A DNA stretch of 13,268 nt from a bacterium (GCA_025774805.1 JALGZR010000106.1:1-13268); one strand, 5' to 3'; shown: positions 1 through 8,549, counted from the first letter of the stretch. Program-made: numbers and translations. Notes: generated by a model from the letters alone, not told the origin.

Positions 1-1
1 T

Positions 2-541
2 CCCGATCTGGACCTGGCCTCGGGAATCTACGTGGCGACCTTCCTCGGCGGACCGATCGTGGAGTGCGGGCCCTACTCCTTCACGGCGGGCGGTTGCCGG
101 CCCGGCGTGACGATTCAGAGGGTCAGCAGTCCGAACCCCTACGATGTGTGGTTCGAACCGATCGCCGGCGATCGGTACTACACGGATAGCCCCTATACGC
201 TGACCTACCTTCCCCCGGAGCTCCGGAGCTCGACTCTGGTCCGTACACCCAACGCCGACAGGAACATGGGCGGGTCCTTCCAGCTGACACTGGAATTCGA
301 CCAGGACGTCACGGTCTACATCGCTTACGACCCGCGGGGAACGCCTCCGAACTGGATCACGGCCAACTACGCCGAAACCGGCCTGGCGGTCGGAGTGAGT
401 GATCTGACGACGTCGACCCTCGGGCTCTGGCGCCGGGATCTGGATCTCGGAGTTCGGACCTTCGAGGGAAACAAGGCGAGCGGTTGGGGCGGCGATGTCA
501 ACGCCAACTACGTGATCTTCGTGGTCTGCCGCCAGTCGTAG
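2..541 (+). CDS. Exported beta-sandwich domain protein, C-terminal part (5' end outside window)
   Basis: The frame is open from the first bases of the window, so this is the C-terminal ~179 residues of a longer protein; an internal ATG at 32 has no obvious ribosome site and is probably not the start. The visible part runs through Y-Y-T-D-S-P-Y-T-L, then S-S-T-L-V-R-T-P-N-A-D, F-D-Q-D-V-T-V-Y-I-A-Y-D, and ends shortly after N-Y-V-I-F-V-V. From memory this matches a beta-sandwich module at the C-terminus of many secreted proteins (the 'IRTANDDK ... QDVTVYVAYD' type). Cysteines are few and no membrane segment is seen in this portion. The stop codon is part of the ribosome site of the next gene, a PilX-like protein 10 bp downstream, so the two are probably co-transcribed and may act together at the cell surface. 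Substrate and role are unknown. The coding call is firm; the family assignment is moderate. Confidence 0.8.
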   Translation, partial: PDLDLASGIYVATFLGGPIVECGPYSFTAGGCRPGVTIQRVSSPNPYDVWFEPIAGDRYYTDSPYTLTYLPPELRSSTLVRTPNADRNMGGSFQLTLEFDQDVTVYIAYDPRGTPPNWITANYAETGLAVGVSDLTTSTLGLWRRDLDLGVRTFEGNKASGWGGDVNANYVIFVVCRQS

Positions 542-551
542 GAGGACTGGG

Positions 552-2333
552 ATGAATACGATCAGAGTACCGACGGTGCAGCACGCCGAGCGAGGTTCGG
601 TCCTGTTGGTCTCGCTCTTGATGATCACCCTCTTCTCGCTGGTGGGAGGCACCTTTCTGATCCTCTCCAACACCGAGGGTCGAATCGCGACCAACCAGGA
701 GAAGGGGGCCCAGGCTCTCTACGTGACCGAGTCGGGAGCCCACGTCGCCTACCGGGAGTTTGCAGCCACGAACTTTCGCGGCCGAACCCACGAGTGGGAC
801 GGCACGATGGCGACGGGCTCCGTGCTGGTTCCGACCGTGTTCGACGGCCCACTCGTGGTCGACGACGCGAACGACAACGGCCTCGCCGACGAGCGCAACG
901 ACGGCTGGCTGGTCTGGGAGTGGAATCCGGGAGACCCTGATTTCCTGAGCCTGACGGACACCGGGCTTCCCGAGACGTTCCGCTTCTCCATCCGACCCGT
1001 ATCGGCGGCGTGGGACGAGGACGAGTACGTGATCGACGTGATCGGCCGCGTCGGCAAGTTCCAGCGGAGAATCCAGGTGCAGGGTTACACCGAGCCGGCC
1101 TTCAGCTTCGCCCTCTACGCGAACGGGGATCTCTCCGAGTTCGTCCGCGGTGTCGACCAGGACATCTTCGGCAAGGTGCACGCGAACGGCAATCTGTATC
1201 TGCGTCCCGCGGGAACGACCCTGTCGGTCGACTCGCCGGCGATGACCTGCACGGGACAGATGATCCGCAACACCGACGCCTGGGGTCGAGATCTGACGTC
1301 CGGGAACACGGTTCGGATCAAGAATCGGAGCGGAAACTGGGTGGAGATGGTGAACGGGCCGACGGGGACCGCGATGGACTCCCGGCACGCGGACTGGACG
1401 AACGACGATCCGAGCGACGGGATCGACGGCGCCCTCGAGCTCTGGGAGGGCGTCGTGAAGGATCGCGCGCTCGGCGCGGTGCGTGTCGATCCTCCACCCG
1501 TCGAGACGATGGAGCCGGGCGGCTGGTACGACTCGAAGGCGGCCATCCGGATCCGGGCCGGCGACACGCAGGTGGACCAGGGGGGGAACGACATCAGCGC
1601 CTGGCTCGCCGACGCGGTCACCGAGACGTCCTTCTACAACAAGGCCATGGACATGGATGTAACGGTTCAGGAGATCGACGTCGGGAGGTTGGCGGAGAGC
1701 GGGCAGTGGCCGCCGAACGGGCTCATCTACTCCGAGGTCCCAGTCCGGCTGGTGAACGCCGCCGAGCTCCAGGACGACCTCACCGTCGTCACCAACCACT
1801 CCGTCTACACCAAGGGGGACTTCAACAGCGTCAACAAGCGGGCGGCGGCGATCATCTCCTCCGGTCGGATCTGGCACCTCTCCGACGCCTGGAGCGATGA
1901 TCCCGTGCTGACCCACGGACACAAGAGCACCCGCCAGGCCACGGACGGCACGACGGTGATCAACGCCGCTCTCGTCGACGGGATCCCTGTCGTCAACGAG
2001 GCGAACTGGGCCGATCTGGACGACGACGGCGTGATCGACGATCCGACCGCGGGGACGGCCTGGGCGAACAACGACCAGTTGCTGGAGGCATGGGGGAGCT
2101 CGCGGACGCTTCAGAAGCGCGGATCGATCGTGCACCTGCAGTTCGCGGACATGGCGGACAACGTACACAACTCGGGAATCGGGACCCACGAGATCGGGTG
2201 GTCGAAGCACAACGAGTACATTCCGCCGCACCGGGACTACGGGTACGATCCGGCCCTGGCGGGGTTCGCGGGCCAGCCCCCCTTCGCGCCGCTCGTGAGC
2301 CGCCTGTACCTCTGGCAGGAGATCACTCCCTAG
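552..2333 (+). CDS. PilX-like minor pilin / type IV pilus-associated protein
   Basis: 593 residues. The N-terminus has a short basic leader ending R14-G15, then a hydrophobic segment at about 16-38 (S-V-L-L-V-S-L-L-M-I-T-L-F) followed by E-G-R-I-A-T-N-Q-E-K and A-L-Y-V-T-E-S-G-A. This is the layout of the PilX N-terminal domain, in which a membrane helix is followed by an AE(S/A)G motif. G15/S16 is a candidate prepilin-peptidase site, without the Glu5 of major pilins. The large C-terminal part (V-R-L-V-N-A-A-E-L, then S-V-Y-T-K-G-D-F-N and later G-R-I-W-H-L-S-D-A-W) resembles the DUF4900-type region of big PilX-like proteins in FCB bacteria. Two Asp-rich stretches (D-D-A-N-D-N-G and D-L-D-D-D-G-V-I-D-D) look like calcium-binding loops. 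The ATG is preceded by TAGGAGGA, which overlaps the upstream stop. It likely belongs to a type IV pilus or pseudopilus and is exported across the inner membrane. It could also be a type II secretion-related pseudopilin; no other pilus genes are in view. Confidence 0.85.
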   Translation: MNTIRVPTVQHAERGSVLLVSLLMITLFSLVGGTFLILSNTEGRIATNQEKGAQALYVTESGAHVAYREFAATNFRGRTHEWDGTMATGSVLVPTVFDGPLVVDDANDNGLADERNDGWLVWEWNPGDPDFLSLTDTGLPETFRFSIRPVSAAWDEDEYVIDVIGRVGKFQRRIQVQGYTEPAFSFALYANGDLSEFVRGVDQDIFGKVHANGNLYLRPAGTTLSVDSPAMTCTGQMIRNTDAWGRDLTSGNTVRIKNRSGNWVEMVNGPTGTAMDSRHADWTNDDPSDGIDGALELWEGVVKDRALGAVRVDPPPVETMEPGGWYDSKAAIRIRAGDTQVDQGGNDISAWLADAVTETSFYNKAMDMDVTVQEIDVGRLAESGQWPPNGLIYSEVPVRLVNAAELQDDLTVVTNHSVYTKGDFNSVNKRAAAIISSGRIWHLSDAWSDDPVLTHGHKSTRQATDGTTVINAALVDGIPVVNEANWADLDDDGVIDDPTAGTAWANNDQLLEAWGSSRTLQKRGSIVHLQFADMADNVHNSGIGTHEIGWSKHNEYIPPHRDYGYDPALAGFAGQPPFAPLVSRLYLWQEITP

Positions 2334-2340
2334 CCCGCGC

Positions 2341-2499
2341 ATCTCACCGGGCCCCGCCGCGGCAGCGGCGAAGCCGTGCCCGGCTTCGTCGCTGCGGCGC
2401 CTCCGCCCTGCGACGGGGCTACGGCCACGCCTCGGGCGAAAGCCCCCGCCTCCTCGCCGGCCATGACGATCCCCAGCCTCGCGACGAGCCCGGTGAAAA
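2341..2499 (+). repeat. Dispersed structured repeat, copy 1
   Basis: This ~160 bp stretch aligns, reverse-complemented, to 9870-10031; by eye about four bases in five match. Identical blocks include CGCCGCTGCCGCGGC and GGCTTTCGCCCG, read in the orientation of the second copy. The ends are imperfect inverted repeats (ATCTCACCGGG at the left, CCCGGTGAAAA at the right). Inside is a strong foldback: 2362-2376 pairs with 2381-2395 over 15 positions, including one G-U, around the loop TGCC. A second small hairpin has a GAAA loop (GGGC-GAAA-GCCC near 2434-2445). The element starts 7 bp after the stop of the PilX-like gene. It could be a MITE-like or REP-like element; no transposase is present. Confidence 0.75.
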
Positions 2500-2653
2500 C
2501 CCCGGGTTAGGCTGCCAACTCGGCAGCCGTCTCCGCCTGACTGACACAAAAGTGCTCGAGGGTGCCAGGGCGTCAGGACTCACGTCCCGACAGGTCTCAC
2601 CGGGCACTCTCCTAAGTGATTGAGAAACAGATCCTTGCCGAGATTCACCGATC

Positions 2654-2670
2654 TTGGCACATCTCTCGCT
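2654..2670 (+). promoter_or_regulatory. Possible sigma54 (-24/-12) promoter of groESL
   Basis: TTGGCACATCTCTCGCT has the -24 GG and -12 GC dinucleotides separated by exactly 10 bases, and a full TGGCAC. The -12 element is TCGC rather than the consensus TTGC. Transcription would start near 2681, leaving a ~60 base leader before groES. No convincing sigma70 pair was seen in the same gap. A sigma54-dependent activator gene lies 2 kb downstream. The match could be chance in a region this GC-rich. Confidence 0.4.
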
Positions 2671-2740
2671 CCGGATGGCCGCGTCAACCGGTCCCGACGA
2701 GGGGACGCTTCCGAGTCACCCCCACCCGCAAGGAGACGAG

Positions 2741-3031
2741 ATGAACATTCGCCCGCTGGCCGACCGGATCCTCATCCGGCGCCTCGAGGCGCAGGACGAG
2801 GTGCGCGGCGGCATCATCATTCCCGACACCGCAAAAGAGAAGCCGACCGAGGGAGAGGTCGTGGCCGTCGGGCCGGGTCGTCTCTCCAAGGAGGGCAAGC
2901 GTGTCGCCCTGGAGATCGCGAGAGGCGATCGGGTTCTGATCGGCAAGTATTCCGGGACCGAGGTGAAGATCAAGGGCGACGACTACGTGATTCTCCGGGA
3001 GGACGACGTCCTCGCCACATTCTCGAAGTAG
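2741..3031 (+). CDS. groES: Co-chaperonin GroES (Hsp10)
   Basis: 96 residues, the normal length for GroES. It forms the heptameric lid that caps the GroEL folding chamber in the cytoplasm. The sequence begins M-N-I-R-P-L-A-D-R-I-L-I-R-R, the conserved first strand, and has the mobile loop G-G-I-I-I-P at about residues 26-31, followed by P-T-E-G-E-V-V-A-V-G-P-G. It ends near D-D-Y-V-I-L-R-E-D-D-V-L-A. The start at 2741 is chosen because AAGGAG lies at 2730-2735 and the family N-terminus begins here; an upstream in-frame ATG at 2654 would add 29 residues unlike GroES and would overlap the possible promoter. groEL follows 18 bp later, the usual bicistronic arrangement. Confidence 0.97.
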   Translation: MNIRPLADRILIRRLEAQDEVRGGIIIPDTAKEKPTEGEVVAVGPGRLSKEGKRVALEIARGDRVLIGKYSGTEVKIKGDDYVILREDDVLATFSK

Positions 3032-4669
<1,638 letters not shown>

Positions 4670-4703
4670 ACGACACCGGCGCACCGCCGGAACGAACGAG
4701 AAC

Positions 4704-4735
4704 GGGGGAGGGTCCGACGGATCCTCCCCCTTCTG
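4704..4735 (+). terminator. Rho-independent terminator of groESL
   Basis: GGGGGAGGGTCC pairs with GGATCCTCCCCC (12 positions with one G-U) around a GAC loop, followed by TTCTG. It lies 34 bases after the groEL stop codon. Confidence 0.75.
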
Positions 4736-4910
4736 CTGCATGCACGCGGGCGGCAACGTCGTTTCTCGGATCGCAACCATTCGTCCCGCGGCGACGCGCA
4801 CGTTCGCAGCGCACCGGCGGGGTCGTCGTGAACGGGTGAACGCCTCCGTCTCGTTCAGTCCGATGTGGCGTCGACCGGCGCGTCGTCCGCGTGCATCGTT
4901 CCGTTTCCCG

Positions 4911-4939
4911 TTGACCCTGCGATGAGGATTCCCTAGTTT
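4911..4939 (+). promoter_or_regulatory. Candidate sigma70 promoter for the kinase-regulator operon
   Basis: TTGACC at 4911-4916, a 17 base spacer and TAGTTT at 4934-4939. The -35 is 5/6; the -10 keeps the conserved T, A and final T. Transcription would begin about 45 bases before the ATG at 4991. No GG-N10-GC pair was found in this gap, so the operon does not look sigma54-dependent itself. Confidence 0.45.
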
Positions 4940-4990
4940 TCCGTCGAACGGTCCGGGGGCGAACGCACTTCGAATGGGTTGAAGGGGACG

Positions 4991-6238
4991 ATGCGAAAAA
5001 AGAAGCGCAAGGTCCGTCGATCCCCGTCGCCCTCGCTGCTCGAGCGCGATCTGCATAGCGGCGTCCTCGGCGCCCTCCTCCAGGCCAACCGGGACGCCAT
5101 CATCGTCGTTGATTCCGAGAAGCGCTTCGTGGAGTACTCGTCGTCCGCCGAGTCGACTCTGGGCTGGAGTCGCGACGAGGCGATCGGTCGTCCCTGCACC
5201 GAGATTCTCCGGTGCCAGGACACGGACGGTACGCTGCTCTGCGACGAGGGATGCCCGCTCGATCCGCTCCTCCGGCACGAGAGGGAGCGTTCCACCGCCC
5301 CCACCCTGATCGCCTCGAAGACGGGGGACGTCCGATTCCTCGAGTCCGACTACACGTCCACTCTGGACCCGAACGGGAAGGGGATCCACTGCGTCGGCGT
5401 GCTGCGGAACGCGGGAGAAGGCCAGTGGATCGGGAGCTTCGGGGCGGAGGCCCGCCGCCTCCTCTCCCTGGGCACGATCTCCGCCGGAATCGCCCACGAG
5501 ATCCGCAACCCCCTGACCGGGATCCGGACCACGATCCAATACGTCCTCAAGCACCTGGAACGGGAGGACACCAACCGGGAGAGCCTCTCCGCCTCCATCA
5601 AGGAGCTCGACCGGATCGAGGCGGTGATCTCGGACTTCCTGGCCTACTCCCGTCCCCCGACCCCCCGCCGCCGGCTCTCCAACGTCAACCGGATCCTCGG
5701 CGACGCGCTCGCGCTGGCTCGGGAGTACCTGGAGGCCTCGGGCACCGAGCTCGTGACCGATCTGGAGGAGGGCCTCCCCCTGCTCAACATCGACGGCAAC
5801 ATGATCCGGGAGGTGTTCCTCAACATCATCATGAACGCGGGGAACTCCATGCGGAAGAAGGGCGGCACGCTCCGGATCTCGAGCTGGGCCAGTCCTCGAT
5901 CGAAGCGGTCGGACCCGACGGGGGTGCGGATCGCGTTCAGCGACACGGGGCCCGGCATCCCGGAAGGCCGTTCGGCGGAGATCTTCGAGCCGTTCATCTC
6001 GTCGAGCTCGAAGGGACTGGGTCTGGGTCTCTCGATCAGCCAGCGGATCTGCAAGGAGCACGGCGGACTCATCTCCGCGACGAACAACGCGGACGGGGGG
6101 GCGAGGTTCACCGTCATCCTCCCGATCCCACCGTCCGCCCCGTCTCGGACCCGCATCGGGGAGTCTGCCTCCGGGAGCGCCTCCGCGAGCGACAATGAGA
6201 GTGACAAGGGCGAAGCGCAGGAGGTGAGCGCGACGTGA
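4991..6238 (+). CDS. PAS-domain sensor histidine kinase (NtrB-like)
   Basis: 415 residues, soluble: no membrane segment is visible. Order: a very basic N-terminus (M-R-K-K-K-R-K), a PAS domain at about 24-140 (N-R-D-A-I-I-V-V-D, then G-W-S-R-D-E-A-I-G-R), a HisKA domain with H-box A-H-E-I-R-N-P-L-T-G and the phosphorylated His at 169, and a HATPase domain with N-box N278-I-I-M-N-A, D318-T-G-P-G and G342-L-G-L-G-L. The PAS domain contains four cysteines at 69, 75, 84 and 88, a spacing that could bind metal. The kinase should sense a cytoplasmic signal and phosphorylate the regulator encoded next. ATG 4991 has GAAGGGGA just upstream; a TTG at 4979 is the alternative. The gene ends in a 4 bp overlap with the regulator gene, so the two are translationally coupled. 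The signal cannot be read from the sequence. Confidence 0.95.
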   Translation: MRKKKRKVRRSPSPSLLERDLHSGVLGALLQANRDAIIVVDSEKRFVEYSSSAESTLGWSRDEAIGRPCTEILRCQDTDGTLLCDEGCPLDPLLRHERERSTAPTLIASKTGDVRFLESDYTSTLDPNGKGIHCVGVLRNAGEGQWIGSFGAEARRLLSLGTISAGIAHEIRNPLTGIRTTIQYVLKHLEREDTNRESLSASIKELDRIEAVISDFLAYSRPPTPRRRLSNVNRILGDALALAREYLEASGTELVTDLEEGLPLLNIDGNMIREVFLNIIMNAGNSMRKKGGTLRISSWASPRSKRSDPTGVRIAFSDTGPGIPEGRSAEIFEPFISSSSKGLGLGLSISQRICKEHGGLISATNNADGGARFTVILPIPPSAPSRTRIGESASGSASASDNESDKGEAQEVSAT

Positions 6239-7641
6239 GCGACCGGGTACTCGTGATCGACGACGAGCTGGGAGTCCGCCGGACCCTCCGGCGGGCCCTC
6301 GAGGAGGAGGGCTTCTCGGTCGAGACGGCAGGTTCGGGCCGGAAGGGGATCCGGTGCGCCGAAGAAGAGCGACCTCACGTCGCGGTGGTCGACCTAAAGC
6401 TCGGGGACACCTCGGGCCTCGAGGTTCTGCGCGACCTGAAGCGGCTGCAGCCCTCCATGGTCACGATCATGATCAGCGCATACGGAGAGGTGCAGGACGT
6501 GGTCCAGGCCATGAAGATCGGTGCCGACGACTACGTACAGAAGCCCTACGATCTCGACGAGATGGTCCGGTGCGTGCGCCAGACGCTCCGCGCCTCGCGG
6601 ATGCGCGAGGAGTACCGCTCCGCCGGATGGAGGGCGCCCGACGCCGTCGGCCTCGACCAGATCCTGGGCCGGACCGAGCCGATCGAGGCGGTTCGCGCGA
6701 CGATCCGGAAGATCGTGCGCAGCGGGGCCCAGACGGTCCTCGTCCAGGGGGACACCGGGACCGGGAAGGAGCTGGTCGCCCGGGCCCTCCACTACGAATC
6801 CGACCGGGCCGCCTTCCCGTTCGTGAAGCTGAACTGCTCCGCCATTCCCGACTCCCTCTTCGAGAGCGAGCTGTTCGGCCACGAGCGGGGAACCTTCACC
6901 GACGCTCAGGAGACCCGGAAAGGGCTCGCGGAGATCGCGGACGGCGGCACTCTCTTTCTCGACGAGATCGGGGACTGCGGGTTCGCCAATCAGGCCAAGC
7001 TACTCACGTTCATCGAGGAGCGGCGGTTCCGCCGACTCGGCGGCCGAGAGGATCTCGCCGTCGACGTCCGCATCGTGGCGGCCACGAACAAGGACCTCGA
7101 CGCGGCGAGCGAATCGGGGGAGTTTCGCAAGGACCTCCTGCACCGCCTCAAGGTCATCGGGATCATGCTCCCAAGCCTGCGCGAGCGGGAGGGCGACATC
7201 GCCTATCTGGCGGCCCGGTTCGTGGAGGAGTTCGGTGAGCGGGCGGACAAAGCGGAGATGAGCCTCTCCGACGAGGCGATCGAGTGCCTCGAGAGCTACG
7301 GGTGGCCGGGAAACGTCCGGGAGCTCCGGAACGCAATGGAGCGAATCGTGCTGCTCGAGGACTGCCAGCTCATCCTTCCCGATCACCTTTCCCAGAAGAT
7401 CCGGGGTAGCTCCACGCTCTCCCGCGTGCGCGGCCTGATGAGTCGAACCGGACTCGCGCTGGCGGAGGTGGAGAGGGAGCACATCTTCCGCGTTCTCGAG
7501 GAGACCGACGGCAACCGGACACGGGCCTCAGAAATCCTCGGCATCACTCGTCAGACGCTCATCAACAAGCTCAAGATGTACGGTCATCCGAGCGGAACGG
7601 TTTCCGAAAAGGACTCGAACGTCGCCATCGACGAGGCGTAA
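6235..7641 (+). CDS. Sigma54-dependent response regulator (NtrC family)
   Basis: 468 residues with the full NtrC layout. The receiver at 1-120 has D9-D10, the phosphoacceptor D53 (V-V-D-L-K-L-G-D) and the K in Y-V-Q-K-P-Y-D. The AAA+ domain has Walker A G172-D-T-G-T-G-K-E and Walker B L-F-L-D243-E-I-G-D. The sigma54-contact loop reads G219-T-F-T-D-A instead of GAFTGA. A Fis-type helix-turn-helix lies at about 427-450 (N-R-T-R-A-S-E-I-L-G, then R-Q-T-L-I-N-K-L). It should bind upstream sites as an oligomer and use ATP to open promoters held by sigma54 polymerase. GTG 6235 overlaps the kinase stop and has AGGAGGTGA at 6219-6227. The sigma54-type promoter at 7863-7878 is a natural target. It ends with D-E-A; no clear terminator follows. 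Confidence 0.96.
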   Translation: MSDRVLVIDDELGVRRTLRRALEEEGFSVETAGSGRKGIRCAEEERPHVAVVDLKLGDTSGLEVLRDLKRLQPSMVTIMISAYGEVQDVVQAMKIGADDYVQKPYDLDEMVRCVRQTLRASRMREEYRSAGWRAPDAVGLDQILGRTEPIEAVRATIRKIVRSGAQTVLVQGDTGTGKELVARALHYESDRAAFPFVKLNCSAIPDSLFESELFGHERGTFTDAQETRKGLAEIADGGTLFLDEIGDCGFANQAKLLTFIEERRFRRLGGREDLAVDVRIVAATNKDLDAASESGEFRKDLLHRLKVIGIMLPSLREREGDIAYLAARFVEEFGERADKAEMSLSDEAIECLESYGWPGNVRELRNAMERIVLLEDCQLILPDHLSQKIRGSSTLSRVRGLMSRTGLALAEVEREHIFRVLEETDGNRTRASEILGITRQTLINKLKMYGHPSGTVSEKDSNVAIDEA

Positions 7642-7757
7642 AAGAAATGGACGCCTCGACCCGTCGCGCTGTCGCATCTTTTGACGGCGTCGCGATCAGA
7701 ATGATGAGATCCCGGAAATCCGTTTCCGTTCGCGCCCGCCCGAATCACTTCCGATTT

Positions 7758-7791
7758 CGCATTCAGTATCGTACCGAACGCATTCCTGAAT
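7758..7791. promoter_or_regulatory. Candidate activator-binding site upstream of sigma54 promoter
   Basis: CGCATTC occurs at 7758-7764 and again at 7779-7785, a 21 bp offset (two helical turns). The same stretch has the inverted pair ATTCAG (7761-7766) and CTGAAT (7786-7791). It lies about 100-130 bases before the expected start of transcription, where NtrC-type activators usually bind. The assignment rests on position and pattern only. Confidence 0.3.
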
Positions 7792-7840
7792 AGACACTTA
7801 ACCGGACGTTTGCGCCGGGTGACGTGCGGCTCGTTCCCGC

Positions 7841-7858
7841 GATCAACTCCCGTTGATC
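7841..7858. promoter_or_regulatory. Perfect inverted repeat next to the -24 element
   Basis: GATCAAC (7841-7847) and GTTGATC (7852-7858) are separated by TCCC, ending 5 bases before the -24 element. It could be an operator for a repressor or second regulator. It is closer to the promoter than a usual NtrC enhancer. Confidence 0.4.
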
Positions 7859-7862
7859 GTGA

Positions 7863-7878
7863 TGGCACAACTCATGCG
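7863..7878 (+). promoter_or_regulatory. Sigma54 (-24/-12) promoter
   Basis: TGGCACAACTCATGCG: TGGCAC at -24, GG and GC exactly 10 bases apart, and ATGC against the consensus TTGC at -12. Transcription should start near 7889. It lies downstream of an NtrC-type activator gene and upstream of the receiver-like gene. Confidence 0.7.
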
Positions 7879-8022
7879 TAAAAATGGCCAGGCGTTGGAA
7901 TCTCCGCTCCGTAAGAAGGGGAACCCGAAGCGCCCGCGGTACCGAGAACGGGTCGAACGGTGAACCAGACCCCGGCGAACGGGAAAGCGCCGGAACCGAA
8001 GCGACACCGAGGGATGCCCCCG

Positions 8023-8415
8023 ATGTCGAAGCGACTCTTGATCCTCATCGACGGCGAGCCGGTGACGACACGAGCGCTCGCGCTGGATCTGACGGAGGCA
8101 GGGTACCGCGTCGAGACCGCCGAGGACGGTCGGGAGGCGATCAGGAGGTCCCGACTCGTCCCCTTCGATCTGCTGATCGCGGCGGAGGATAGGGAAGGGG
8201 GGAGGAGTGCCCGCAGGGTTCTTGACAGCTTCCGTCGGGTGCGGCCCGCCGCGAAGGTCGTCCTGATGACGACCGAGGGGGGCCGCGATTCCCTGTCGGG
8301 TGAGGAGAGCGATCGAGTGACCCGGGTGCGGAAGCCGTTCGACCTGGAGACGATCCGAGCCCTGGTAGAGAGGCTCTTGACTCCGGAGGGGACCGCAAGC
8401 GGGAACGCGACCTGA
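8023..8415 (+). CDS. Receiver-like protein lacking the phosphoacceptor Asp (pseudo-receiver)
   Basis: 130 residues from ATG 8023; the whole protein is one CheY-like fold. Strand 1 is K-R-L-L-I-L-I-D-G-E-P, giving D10 and E12 in the acidic pocket. Helix 1 and strand 2 are typical (E-A-G-Y-R-V-E-T-A-E-D-G-R-E-A). At the end of strand 3 it reads F-D-L-L-I-A-A-E-D, so Ala54 stands where the phosphorylated Asp belongs. The switch Thr (V-V-L-M-T-T) and the Lys (V-R-K-P-F-D, K104) are kept. It is probably a phosphorylation-independent adaptor or signal-blind binding partner. ATG 8023 has GAGGG 9 bases upstream and places the domain at the N-terminus; GTG 7960 would add 21 Pro/Lys-rich residues. It is monocistronic between a sigma54 promoter and a terminator, which points to control by the adjacent two-component pair. 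Confidence 0.8.
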   Translation: MSKRLLILIDGEPVTTRALALDLTEAGYRVETAEDGREAIRRSRLVPFDLLIAAEDREGGRSARRVLDSFRRVRPAAKVVLMTTEGGRDSLSGEESDRVTRVRKPFDLETIRALVERLLTPEGTASGNAT

Positions 8416-8450
8416 TTTCCGCTCTCGGGCGGAAATCAGGCGGCGTTTCT
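8411..8450 (+). terminator. Terminator hairpin overlapping the receiver-like gene's stop
   Basis: CCTGATTTCCGC (8411-8422) and GCGGAAATCAGG (8429-8440) form a perfect 12 bp stem with a TCTCGG loop; TTTCT follows five bases later. The stop codon TGA (8413-8415) lies inside the left arm. Confidence 0.65.
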
Positions 8451-8519
8451 CAAGAACCGGCTTCGCGAGGCCGGGAGCGTCGTTTCCGGAGACGGTGTGT
8501 CCCGCGTGACGGGCCCCGT

Positions 8520-8531
8520 GAGTGATCACTC
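8520..8531. promoter_or_regulatory. 12 bp palindrome before the histone-like gene
   Basis: GAGTGATCACTC is a perfect palindrome 18 bases before the ATG at 8550 and just before the GGAGG ribosome site (8536-8540). It could be an operator or a small mRNA hairpin masking the start. No clear promoter was found in 8441-8549. Confidence 0.35.
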
Positions 8532-8549
8532 CGATGGAGGTGTTCCAGG

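Larger units (their letters stand above)
2334..2740. other. Non-coding gap between pilX-like gene and groES
   Basis: No gene is supported here. The first ~165 bases are one copy of a structured dispersed repeat (2341-2499). Directly after it is a small hairpin, GGCTGCC (2510-2516) and GGCAGCC (2522-2528), without a T-run. The rest is the groESL promoter region and leader. I searched for the CIRCE heat-shock operator (TTAGCACTC and its inverse) and did not find it. Confidence 0.7.
4670..4990. other. Non-coding gap between groEL and histidine kinase
   Basis: It holds the groEL terminator at 4704-4735 and a candidate sigma70 promoter at 4911-4939. A 61-codon open frame at 4740 is Arg/Ala-rich, has no ribosome site and looks like a GC-rich chance frame. 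Nothing else was recognised. Confidence 0.6.
7642..8022. other. Regulatory gap between NtrC-like gene and receiver-like gene
   Basis: No gene is seen before 8023, unless translation starts at the GTG at 7960. This is one of the most AT-rich stretches of the window, as expected for a control region. It contains a weak hairpin CGGAAA-TCCG-TTTCCG (7713-7728), paired elements at 7758-7791, an inverted repeat at 7841-7858 and a sigma54 promoter at 7863-7878. Confidence 0.65.

Noticed and set aside
498-2549. Long minus-strand open frame opposite the PilX-like gene
   Set aside because: It is an Arg/Val/Asp-rich shadow of a well-supported + strand gene, with no recognisable domain or ribosome site.
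2551-2608. AGTGC ... GCACT pair upstream of groES as a CIRCE/HrcA operator
   Set aside because: The arms are ~48 bases apart and lack the TTAGCACTC-N9-GAGTGCTAA sequence.
7884-8192. Alternative 102-codon frame just after the sigma54 promoter
   Set aside because: Arg-rich and out of frame with the receiver-like domain, which has clear family motifs.
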